Source of the DNA: Streptomyces calvus
GTDB taxonomy: Bacteria; Actinomycetota; Actinomycetes; Streptomycetales; Streptomycetaceae
Reading direction: 5' to 3'
Assembly: GCF_006782915.1 (NCBI RefSeq)
Contig: NZ_VCNP01000048.1
Span: 1-63,919 of the forward strand
DNA: 63,919 nucleotides
A program made the translations under genes and the position numbers. Each line of letters starts with the position of its first letter. Positions within the stretch are counted from its first letter, which is position 1. Of the stretch, positions 57,140 through 63,919 are shown piece by piece. The notes under the pieces are model-generated. The model saw nothing but the letters and a program-made list of their open reading frames with translations, was not told the origin of the DNA and did not search any database.

Positions 57140-58554
57140 CCCTGCTGGCCGCGCTGCTGCTCGCCCTCACCCTCGGGCAGCCGTCCGCGCAGGCGGCGTC
57201 CTTCAGCAACCCCGTCAAGGCGCAGAAGGGCGCCGACCCGTGGATCGTCCGCCACGACGGCAACTACTACCTGGTCAGCACGTCCTGGACCGACGTCGTC
57301 ACCGTCCGCAAGTCGCCCACCCTCGGCGGCCTCGCCACCGCCCCCAGCGTGCAGGTGTGGCAGGGCGACGCGGCCTCCCGGTGCTGCAACATCTGGGCAC
57401 CGGAGCTGCACCACTTCAACGGACGCTGGTACCTGTACTACGTCGCCGGACAGAACGTCGCCGACTACAACCCCACCCAGCGCAGCCACGTCCTGGAGAG
57501 CGCCGGGTCCGACCCCTTGGGGCCGTACAGCTACAAGGGGCAGCTCAACTCCTCCTGGATGCTGGACCCGACGGTCGCCACCGTGAACGGGCAGCTCTAC
57601 CTGTTCGGCAGCACGCACAACGGCACGCAGAACATCGTCGCCGCGCGCATGTCGAACCCGTACACGGTGAGCTCGGGCTTCACCACCGTCTCCACGCCCA
57701 CCCACGACTGGGAGCGGCAGGGCGGCGCCGTCAACGAAGGGCCGGAGATCCTCCAGCGGGACGGGCGGACGTTCCTGATCTACTCCGCGAGCGGCTGCTG
57801 GACCCCCGACTACAAGCTCGGGCAGCTCACCCTGACCGGTCCCGACCCGACGTCCGCGTCCTCGTGGACGAAGAAGCCGACACCCGTCTTCCGGCGCAGC
57901 GACGGCAACGGCGTCTACGGGCCCGGGCACAACGGGTTCTTCACCTCACCGGACGGCAAGGAGAACTGGATCGTCTACCACGCCAACGACTCCGCCTCCG
58001 ACGGCTGCGACAACGGGCGTACGGCACGGGCGCAGAAGTTCACCTGGAACGCGGACGGGTCACCGGACTTCGGCACGCCCGTGCGGCTCGGGGCCGGTCA
58101 GGCCGGGCCGTCCGGTGAGCCGGCCGCCGTCTCCACCACGTACACCCTCACCAACCGCAACAGCGGCAAGTGCCTGGACGTGGCGGGCGGGTCGACCGCG
58201 GACGGCGCCGACGTACGGCAGTACGCCTGCAACGGCGGCGCCAACCAGCGGTGGCGTCCGGAGGACCTCGGGGACGACACCCACCGGCTGGTGAACGTCG
58301 CCACCGGCAAGGTGCTGGACACCGAGAACTGCTCGTCCGCCGACGGCGCGAACCTGCGGCAGTGGTCGTGGCTGGACAACACCTGCCAGCGGTTCCGGTT
58401 CGTGGCCACCGACAGCGGCCATGTCCGCATCGTCAACCGGGCCACCGGCAAGGTCGCCGACGTCGCCGACTGCTCCACCGCCGACGGCGCCGACGTACGG
58501 CAGTGGGCCTGGCTGGACAACGCCTGCCAGCAGTGGCGGATCGATCCGGCGTGA
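57121..58554 (+). CDS. Secreted GH43 with C-terminal ricin-type (CBM13) lectin domain
   Basis: 477 aa. ATG 57121 follows GGAG inside the previous gene. A signal peptide (to AQAAS, 24) is followed by a GH43 propeller with Asp39 (GADPWIV), Asp in WMLDPTVA and Glu in NEGPEIL. Residues about 345-477 are a ricin B-type trefoil with three repeats ending in QRW, QRF and QQW and DGADVRQYAC-like segments. The lectin domain should target the enzyme to arabinoxylan or arabinan; exo-arabinofuranosidase activity is likely. It is the last gene of the operon. Confidence 0.92.
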   Translation: MARRLLTLLAALLLALTLGQPSAQAASFSNPVKAQKGADPWIVRHDGNYYLVSTSWTDVVTVRKSPTLGGLATAPSVQVWQGDAASRCCNIWAPELHHFNGRWYLYYVAGQNVADYNPTQRSHVLESAGSDPLGPYSYKGQLNSSWMLDPTVATVNGQLYLFGSTHNGTQNIVAARMSNPYTVSSGFTTVSTPTHDWERQGGAVNEGPEILQRDGRTFLIYSASGCWTPDYKLGQLTLTGPDPTSASSWTKKPTPVFRRSDGNGVYGPGHNGFFTSPDGKENWIVYHANDSASDGCDNGRTARAQKFTWNADGSPDFGTPVRLGAGQAGPSGEPAAVSTTYTLTNRNSGKCLDVAGGSTADGADVRQYACNGGANQRWRPEDLGDDTHRLVNVATGKVLDTENCSSADGANLRQWSWLDNTCQRFRFVATDSGHVRIVNRATGKVADVADCSTADGADVRQWAWLDNACQQWRIDPA

Positions 58555-58608
58555 GCGTCGGGCCCGGGTGAGTCCCGGGTGAGTTCCGCGGGAGTGCGCG
58601 CGTGGGTC

Positions 58609-58637
58609 GGCGTGAGGCGTGCGGGTGGCCTCACGCC
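58609..58637. terminator. Bidirectional hairpin between GH43-ricin and PucR genes
   Basis: GGCGTGAGGC (58609-58618) and GCCTCACGCC (58628-58637) form a perfect 10-bp stem with a nine-base loop between convergent genes. Confidence 0.7.
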
Positions 58638-58648
58638 GGCCGCGGGGA

Positions 58649-59860
58649 TCACTCCGCGGTGCCGTGGTCCCGCAGGTGGAGCGAGCGCAGCGCCACCTCG
58701 AGGGCGAAGCGGTGGTCCGGGTCGGCGAGCCGGTCGCCCAGAAAGGTGTCCAGGGCCCGCAGGCGGTAGCGGACGGTCTGGGCGTGCACGCCCAGGATCT
58801 CGCCGACCTGCTCGGCCGGTGCCCGGGTGGAGACGTGCACCCGGAGCGTCTCGACCAGCCGGTCGCGCCGCTTCGCGGGCAGCTCGTCCAGCGGGGCCAG
58901 CTCACGGGCCGCGAGATGGCCGACGAGGGCCGGATCGGACAGCAGCCACAGGGTCGTCAGGTGGTCCTCGCAACGGACCAGCGGGGCGTCCGGCACGACA
59001 CCGTCGTCGACGAACTGGAGCACCCGGCGGGCCCAGCGGACGGAGTCGGCGGCCCCCGCGACCGGGACGGTCAGGCCCACCGCGGCACGAGTGCCGGCCA
59101 GCGCCGAGCCGAGCATGTCGAGGCGTTGCGGAGTGACGTCCCCGGGGACGAGCAGATGCGGCTGCGGAATGTCGAGGTCGGCGAGGACGTCCGCGTCGAG
59201 CGCCGCCTGGATGTGCTCCGGCGCCGGAGGGCGCACAGCGACGAGGAAGCACGTGCGGGGCAGCTCCCAGGCGGCGGCCCGGCACAACTCGGAGACGGTG
59301 GTCCGGGGCAGCGGCGACGAGGCCAGGAGGAGGTGTAATAACTGTCTTCGTAACGCGGACACCTCCGACGCGGCCCGCTCCCGCACCTCCGCGTACCCCT
59401 CGCGGGTGACCGCCTCCAGCTCCTCGACGTACGCGAACAGGGCGTCGGCGAAGGCGAGGACGAGCGTGGGGGAGAGGCTGTGCTGCCGTCCCAGCGACTT
59501 GGCCCGGCGCAGCGCGATACGGGCGCCGAGCCGGTACGCGCCCTGAAGGACCTCCAGGTCACGGCCCTCGTAGGCCTCCACCCGGCCGAACCGGCGCAGC
59601 AGTTCGTCCCGCAGCTCCGAATTGCGGCCGGGGTCGGCCACACGGTCCACGAAGGCGGTCAGCGCCTGCTCGACACCTTGACGGATCGCGTCCCCGTCCG
59701 GGCCGTTCAGCAGCCGGCCGTAGACCGGGTAGGCGCGCGTGACCTCGGCCCGTATCTCGTTCAGCAGCCCCGGCAGCTCCGGCCGCATGAAGGCCGCGAA
59801 CTGCCGGGGAAGGGGGTCGAGCGGTTCACCGAGCACCGAAGGGCGTGCGAATGAGGGCAT
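58649..59860 (-). CDS. PucR-family transcriptional regulator
   Basis: 403 aa. ATG 59860 follows GGGA; ATG 59884 lacks a ribosome site. The N-terminal helical sensor region (about 15-170; FAAFMRPELPGLLNEIRAEVTRAYPVYG) is followed by a GGDEF-like middle domain and the PucR helix-turn-helix at the C-terminus (LVETLRVHVSTRAPAEQVGEILGVHAQTVRYRLRALDTFLGDRL). It lies downstream of three secreted-protein genes on the same strand, separated by 217 bp that may hold its own promoter. The target is unknown; those three genes are the first candidates. Confidence 0.85.
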   Translation of the reverse strand: MPSFARPSVLGEPLDPLPRQFAAFMRPELPGLLNEIRAEVTRAYPVYGRLLNGPDGDAIRQGVEQALTAFVDRVADPGRNSELRDELLRRFGRVEAYEGRDLEVLQGAYRLGARIALRRAKSLGRQHSLSPTLVLAFADALFAYVEELEAVTREGYAEVRERAASEVSALRRQLLHLLLASSPLPRTTVSELCRAAAWELPRTCFLVAVRPPAPEHIQAALDADVLADLDIPQPHLLVPGDVTPQRLDMLGSALAGTRAAVGLTVPVAGAADSVRWARRVLQFVDDGVVPDAPLVRCEDHLTTLWLLSDPALVGHLAARELAPLDELPAKRRDRLVETLRVHVSTRAPAEQVGEILGVHAQTVRYRLRALDTFLGDRLADPDHRFALEVALRSLHLRDHGTAE

Positions 59861-60077
59861 GAGCGATCCCTTGCTCTCCGACATGTCCGGCGAGGAGGCC
59901 GGCCGGGCACCGCCCCCGCCGGACGGCGGACGGAACCCGGGGCCGGCCCACCAGGTGCACACCGGTTGGAAGCTGAAGGTAAATCAACTTCCGTGTGCTG
60001 TACACCACTTGGGAAGAAACCGCTTCACGGGGCATGGGCGGTCACCGGGACGCCCGTGCCCCGCGGTGCCGTGTCCG

Positions 60078-61019
60078 TCACCGGACGGCGGAGTGCCAGT
60101 TCTCCGCCAGGACCCGGCCGGCGTCGGGGACGACGGTGCCGGGCGCGTTGAGGCCGGTGAGGTGGGTCCGGGTGTCGTCCAGGGTGAGGCTGTTGTTGCC
60201 GGCGGCGGAGGGCAGGCCGGTCTTGGCGTTGACGGCGGCGTTGATCAGCCCGACGTTCAGGCCGCAGCCGGTGGCTCCGGGAACGGCGAAGGCGCTGTCG
60301 TTCTGCGTGGCGCCGGTGAGGTTGATCCGGCTCATCTCGCCGGCCTCGTCGGGCGTGCCGTCGCCCTGGAAGAAACTCATCCCGAACTCCGGGTAGTTCA
60401 GGTTCTTCGGGCGCAGCACGATCGGCTGGGCCGCCGACCCGATGTAGCACTTGTCGCCCAGCAGCGGGTTCTCCAGGTGGATACGGACCGGCAGGGCGAC
60501 GATGGGCAGGTCCGTGAGGACGCCCGCGGTCTGGTCGAAGGCGTAGGGCGCGCCGACGGACTCCATGGTGGCGGTGATCCGGTTGAGGTCGGAGTTCTCC
60601 AGCGTCCGGCAGATGCCGGTGATCACCGGGATGTCGCTCGGGCACATCAGGCCGAGCAGGCCGCCGGGCACGGTCGCGGAGTCGGCGACGAGCGCGCCGG
60701 ACGGCGGGGCGACGACGCTGCTGGTGCCGTCGGCGTTCTGCACGACACCGAGCTGGAGGTTCGTCCTCCCCGTGACCACGGTGGTCCTACCCAGCTTGAT
60801 GGACCCCTTGGCGGAGGTGGAGACCACGCACTGCGGCGTCCTGTCGACGCCGTCGGCGGCCAGCATCGCCGGGGCGTCGACGGGGCAGCGGGTGAAGGGC
60901 GCCCACTCGCCGTTCAGGGCCGGGTCGGCGGCGGTCGCGGTGCCCAGGGAGGCGAGGGCGCCGAGCGCGGTCAGCGCGGACACGGCGGCGAGTCTGGTAC
61001 GGGTGGAGAGCGAGGGCAT
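60078..61019 (-). CDS. Secreted protein of unknown function
   Basis: 313 aa. ATG 61019 follows GGAAGG. Signal peptide to TATAADP (about 31). The mature protein contains several cysteines and the segment LPVRIHLENPLLGDKCYIGSA (about 197-217), which I recall from secreted hypothetical proteins of mycolate and other actinobacteria but cannot name. It lies 36 bp downstream of the DUF6801-like gene, so it is the third gene of the operon. No catalytic motif or membrane anchor is visible. Confidence 0.72.
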   Translation of the reverse strand: MPSLSTRTRLAAVSALTALGALASLGTATAADPALNGEWAPFTRCPVDAPAMLAADGVDRTPQCVVSTSAKGSIKLGRTTVVTGRTNLQLGVVQNADGTSSVVAPPSGALVADSATVPGGLLGLMCPSDIPVITGICRTLENSDLNRITATMESVGAPYAFDQTAGVLTDLPIVALPVRIHLENPLLGDKCYIGSAAQPIVLRPKNLNYPEFGMSFFQGDGTPDEAGEMSRINLTGATQNDSAFAVPGATGCGLNVGLINAAVNAKTGLPSAAGNNSLTLDDTRTHLTGLNAPGTVVPDAGRVLAENWHSAVR

Positions 61020-61055
61020 GGTGGTGGCCTTCCGTTGGAGTGGGGGTGGCTCGGC

Positions 61056-62642
61056 TCAGCGCTCGGGGACGGGAATGTCGCGGGGCTGCAGGTCCTCGGT
61101 GCACTCGTTCTCGTTGAAGACCTGCACCGCGCACGTCTGGCCCTGGATCTGCTTGATGTGGTTGCCGGGGCCGGAGACGGAGGCGGTGAGGAGGCGGTCG
61201 AGGTCCTCGCCGCCGGTGCCGCAGCCGGTGAAGGCCGGGATGGTCACTTCGCCGGTCAGCGGGCCGCCGGAACTCAGCAGATAGCCGACGGGCTGGTCGG
61301 GCGGCTGGTGCGTGCTGCTGCCGGACAGCACCAGATGGTCACCGGGGAACTTCCCGGGCTCGGGCTCGGGGGAGCGCAGGGGCTTCTCCGTCCGGCAGGC
61401 GGATCCGACCTCCAGCGGCGTCCCGTTGACCTCGAGCGCCGTCACCCGCAGCACCAGCGGCACCCGCACCCGGGTCTCCAGGCGGGTGAACAGCGTGACG
61501 AACGAGGTCTCGCCGGCGGCGTCCATGGTCATCGGGCCCGTCTGCTCCAGCACCATGGTGGCCTTCGTCGGGGTGAAGCCGAAGGTCAGGAAGGTGGCCT
61601 CGAAGGGCGGGGTCTGCGCGCGGCCCTGGTGGCGGAGCGTGCCCTCCGAGTGCTGCGACAGATAACCCCCGGTGAAGTCCGGGAAGAACTCGATGTCCGT
61701 GGGGCCCTGCTCGATCAGCACGCAGGACAGGGGCAGCAGCGAGGCGCCCTTCAGCTTCTTCACGTTCGTGTAGCCGGTGACGTAGGCGTTGAGCGACGCC
61801 GAGGTGGACGGATGGGAGTCGTCGTAGCGGCACGGCGGGGCGGCGCGGTCCGCGGCGGCGCCGCCGGGCGCGTTCTCCGTCACCTCGGGCGCGCGCTCGT
61901 CCTGCCGGTCCCCGGGTTCGTCCGGCGGGCCGGAGGACGACCCGGAGGACGGGTCGGACGGCGAACCGGACGACGGGTCGGGTGCGGTCGGCGGGTCGTC
62001 CGGTTCCGTGCCCGGCGTCCCGACCGGCACGGTGGCCAGCAGTCCACGCTCCGGTGCGTCCGCGGGCAGGGAGCAGTCGACGGTCAGCGCACCGGGGCCC
62101 GCGGTGGCGCCGTCCGTGGTGCCGGGTTCCAGGTCGAGGGCGAGAGCACCGGCGGTGAACGTCAGGTCGCCCTCGTCCCGGCCGGTCACCGAAGGGACGT
62201 CGCCGGTGGAGGTCAGCGTCAGCGGCCCGGCGGCCGGAAGGGCGACGGGCTCGGCGCTGCCCCGCCAGGTCGCCGTGGCCCCGGCCGCGTTCTGGGCGAC
62301 ACCGACGCCGAGGCGGGTCGCCGCCCGCACGGTGGCCGCCCCGGCCGAGGCGAGGTCCGCGACCGCCTCCGCCGGGAGCACCGCGGTGGTGGTGACGCCG
62401 GTGGGAGTGAACGCCTCGCCCGGCTGCGCCCGTTGCGGGAACGTCGCCGTGACCCGCACCGTCACCGCCCGTTCCCCCGACGGGAACGCGCAGACGTAGG
62501 GGAGTTCGACGTCGGTCTCCTGGGTGCCGGCGGCGGAGGCCGCGGCCGGGATCACGGCGGCGAGCACGACGAACGCGCCGATCGCCGCGCTCCTGGCGCG
62601 GACGCGCGGCGGGCGCGGGACGGCGGCACGGTGGCCTCTCAT
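61056..62642 (-). CDS. Secreted DUF6801-like protein
   Basis: 528 aa. ATG 62642 follows AAGGGA. A basic N-terminus and signal peptide (to ASAAGTQ, 39) precede a beta-rich domain of about 160 residues with the DUF6801 look (VELPYVCAFPSGERAVTVRVTATFP ... LTFTAGALALDLEPG). A Pro/Ser/Asp-rich linker (about 205-260, PSSGSPSDPSSGSSSGPPDEPGD) leads to a second cysteine-containing domain (270-528). It is the middle gene of the secreted-protein operon. Function unknown. Confidence 0.75.
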   Translation of the reverse strand: MRGHRAAVPRPPRVRARSAAIGAFVVLAAVIPAAASAAGTQETDVELPYVCAFPSGERAVTVRVTATFPQRAQPGEAFTPTGVTTTAVLPAEAVADLASAGAATVRAATRLGVGVAQNAAGATATWRGSAEPVALPAAGPLTLTSTGDVPSVTGRDEGDLTFTAGALALDLEPGTTDGATAGPGALTVDCSLPADAPERGLLATVPVGTPGTEPDDPPTAPDPSSGSPSDPSSGSSSGPPDEPGDRQDERAPEVTENAPGGAAADRAAPPCRYDDSHPSTSASLNAYVTGYTNVKKLKGASLLPLSCVLIEQGPTDIEFFPDFTGGYLSQHSEGTLRHQGRAQTPPFEATFLTFGFTPTKATMVLEQTGPMTMDAAGETSFVTLFTRLETRVRVPLVLRVTALEVNGTPLEVGSACRTEKPLRSPEPEPGKFPGDHLVLSGSSTHQPPDQPVGYLLSSGGPLTGEVTIPAFTGCGTGGEDLDRLLTASVSGPGNHIKQIQGQTCAVQVFNENECTEDLQPRDIPVPER

Positions 62643-62749
62643 GCGGGTCCCTTCACATCGCTCGGGAGAGGGTCTTCGAAGGGTTCGGCCGGACCGTCCG
62701 TGTCCGCCCGGCCGGGGAGCCGGCCGGGCGGACGGGAACGGGTGGCGCC

Positions 62750-63385
62750 TTACGGGTTGGAGCCGACGATCTTCGGGATGGTGCCGTTCGACGCCTTGAT
62801 GACGTAGTTGCCCTTGAAGGTCGGCTTGGTGGCGGTCGTGACCACCGAACCGCAGTTGACGGGCGCGGGGTCGGCGCTGACGGCCAGGTCACCGGAGACG
62901 CTGTTGACGGCGAGGACACCGGTGGAGTTGGTGTACGTGCCGGAGGCCTTGCCCGTCACCGTGAACTTGCAGGCGCCGGCGGTCACATTCGCCTTGACGT
63001 TGCCGACGTAGCCCTTGGTGACGCCGGTCGCCGCGTCGTAGTCCTGCGCGACGACGGTCCAGGGAGTGACGGCCACCGTGGTGACGTTGCCCAGGACGCT
63101 GGTGCACGGAGACGTCGCGGTGCCGAAGTTGATGGCGGCGATGGTGGCGACCGTGGCCGGGTTGCCGGTGGTGCTCGCCATGGTTCCCGAGGCGCCCGAC
63201 GTCGTGCACGTCATCGGGATGGTGGCGGTCAGCACGATGTTGCCGCTGTTCGTCGCCGTGTAGCTGCCCGACGGCGTGACGGTCCACACCGTGGAGGGCG
63301 CCGCCGAAGCGGGTGCGGCGGCAAGGCCGAAGGCGGCCGCGGCCGCACCCGCCACAACGGCCAGTTTTCTCGTCTTCTTCTTCAT
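62750..63385 (-). CDS. Secreted Thr/Ala-rich beta protein
   Basis: 211 aa. ATG 63385 with AAGGAG 12 bases upstream. Signal peptide MKKKTRKLAVVAGAAAAAFGLAAAPASAA. The mature part is low in charge and rich in Thr, Val, Ala and Gly, with five cysteines, and looks like a beta-sandwich (STVWTVTPSGSYTATNSGNIVLTATIPMTC). It is the first gene of the three-gene secreted operon, 107 bp before the DUF6801-like gene. I do not recognise a family. A surface or spore-coat structural role is possible but unsupported. Confidence 0.72.
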   Translation of the reverse strand: MKKKTRKLAVVAGAAAAAFGLAAAPASAAPSTVWTVTPSGSYTATNSGNIVLTATIPMTCTTSGASGTMASTTGNPATVATIAAINFGTATSPCTSVLGNVTTVAVTPWTVVAQDYDAATGVTKGYVGNVKANVTAGACKFTVTGKASGTYTNSTGVLAVNSVSGDLAVSADPAPVNCGSVVTTATKPTFKGNYVIKASNGTIPKIVGSNP

Positions 63386-63496
63386 GAGTCGGGGATTCTC
63401 CTTGTGATCGACCGGCAGAGATGGGCCGCGGGCCGAAGAGATCGAGGGAGCGGCCGGCACGGCCCGCGGCTCGGTGTTCCCTGTCCGCGAACCATG

Positions 63497-63526
63497 ACGT
63501 TACTGGCGGGAAACTTGACCCAACAA
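63497..63526 (-). promoter_or_regulatory. Predicted promoter of the secreted-protein operon
   Basis: On the minus strand: -35 TTGTTG (63521-63526), 18-bp spacer, -10 TAACGT (63497-63502). The 5' leader to the start at 63385 would be about 105 nt. Confidence 0.5.
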
Positions 63527-63593
63527 TGCCGCCGTTCAAGATTCTTTGAAAAAGGCAACCAACTGTTTCCGGGGTGAGTGGTCCGCGGTTTGC

Positions 63594-63727
63594 GTTAGTC
63601 ACCCGGTGCCAATGTCGAAGCCGTCGGCCGGTGATGTCCGACCTTCCGGTCCGGCATCCTTCCCGCGCCGTGTTGCTCACCCGGTGACAAGTTCCCGGAC
63701 TGCGTTTGTCTCCGCGCTGACAGGTTC
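63594..63727. repeat. Three imperfect direct repeats upstream of the secreted-protein operon
   Basis: GTTAGTCACCCGGTGCCAA (from 63594), GTTGCTCACCCGGTGACAA (from 63672) and the weaker GTTTGTCTCCGCGCTGACA (from 63704). The first two share 18 of 23 bases including CACCCGGTG. They lie 70-200 bp upstream of the predicted promoter and may bind a regulator. Confidence 0.5.
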
Positions 63728-63919
63728 GGGGCGGGCGAAGTCGGTATCCCGGAAAACTTGGATTCCGGTATTGCCCACCGACATTACTCGACCGTAACGT
63801 GCCGGTGTGCTGCCTGGTTCCGGGCCGGCGCCCCCGGCCGGCCGGAGTCACGACGGGTGCTTTCCGGCCCCTGTGTCCACCGGGCCGGGCATCCGTCGGC
63901 AGGGGGCCCCGGCCCCCCC

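Larger units (their letters stand above)
63386..63919. other. 534-bp upstream region at window end
   Basis: No gene is supported. It contains a predicted promoter (63497-63526, minus strand), an A/T-richer stretch (63537-63570) unusual for this genome, and three imperfect direct repeats (63594-63727). The last 120 bases show nothing I can interpret. Confidence 0.5.

Noticed and set aside
59739..62807. Open frame of 1022 codons on the plus strand
   Set aside because: It lies antisense to three genes with signal peptides and ribosome sites. Its translation is low-complexity Gly/Arg/Val, as expected from the complement of GC-rich codons.

Overview
The window is high-GC actinobacterial chromosome, almost certainly Streptomyces. 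The evidence is strongly G/C-biased third codon positions, GTG and TTG starts behind AGGAGG-type ribosome sites, a dnaG primase next to an HrdA-like principal-type sigma factor, an Mbl (MreB-like) gene, ANTAR/STAS/MEDS regulators, and sugar ABC importers without their own ATPase. From memory, the order FMN reductase - nitrate reductase - dgt - dnaG - hrdA - ABC pair - tRNA-Asn - mbl - matB matches the S. coelicolor chromosome around SCO2478 to SCO2444, so most of the first 35 kb looks like conserved core rather than an island.

Layout. (1) 0-6.3 kb: cell-wall hydrolase, class F sortase with a probable substrate, an FMN reductase behind a SoxR-type promoter, a gamma-glutamylcyclotransferase-like gene carrying a 12-bp tandem repeat, and a secreted M4 metalloprotease. 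(2) 6.4-16.7 kb: a 184-bp MITE abutting the stop codon of the assimilatory nitrate reductase gene, SanA-like protein, CbiX-type chelatase, dgt, ferredoxin reductase, dnaG and hrdA-like sigma. (3) 16.7-22.3 kb: heterodimeric ABC exporter, xylulokinase, YtxH protein. (4) 22.4-26.6 kb: two identical tRNA-Asn, a CAT-anticodon tRNA, then a GAF regulator - aldehyde dehydrogenase - DUF779 operon and a 51-aa acidic protein. (5) 26.6-30.1 kb: STAS-ANTAR, STAS and MEDS-ATPase partner-switching proteins, then mbl. (6) 30.2-35.4 kb: malonate operon matC-matB-carboxyltransferase divergent from a GntR regulator. (7) 35.4-38.5 kb: a MerR-PP2C fusion, an ATP-grasp protein and a conserved hypothetical. (8) 38.5-58.6 kb: an L-arabinose/arabinan utilisation regulon (IclR regulator, SMP-30 lactonase, sugar ABC importer, three GH43, one GH51, one divergent GH35) interrupted at 40.3-46.0 kb by an unexplained membrane cassette. 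(9) 58.6-63.4 kb: a PucR regulator downstream of three secreted proteins of unknown function.

The most interesting observations are two. First, one 35-bp operator, bounded by GTTCG and CGAAC, sits 2-4 bp downstream of the -10 element in three promoters: the IclR gene, the arabinan importer operon and the second GH43 operon. This suggests a single IclR-controlled regulon that can be read directly from the DNA. Second, 40.3-46.0 kb encodes three tandem paralogous multi-pass membrane proteins (MAB_1171c-like) with invariant DLDTYYA(N/T)TPF and VNRxxGVPN motifs, an ImmA/IrrE-type HExxH protease translationally coupled to one of them, and an FAD oxidoreductase. No function is known to me for this cassette, and it is my best candidate for an undescribed system. 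Also notable are the malonate operon, where a fused beta-alpha carboxyltransferase takes the place of malonyl-CoA decarboxylase, a GH35 protein lacking the canonical acid/base glutamate, and a repeat expansion beside the likely catalytic glutamate of the cyclotransferase.

All domain names come from reading motifs; no database search was run.
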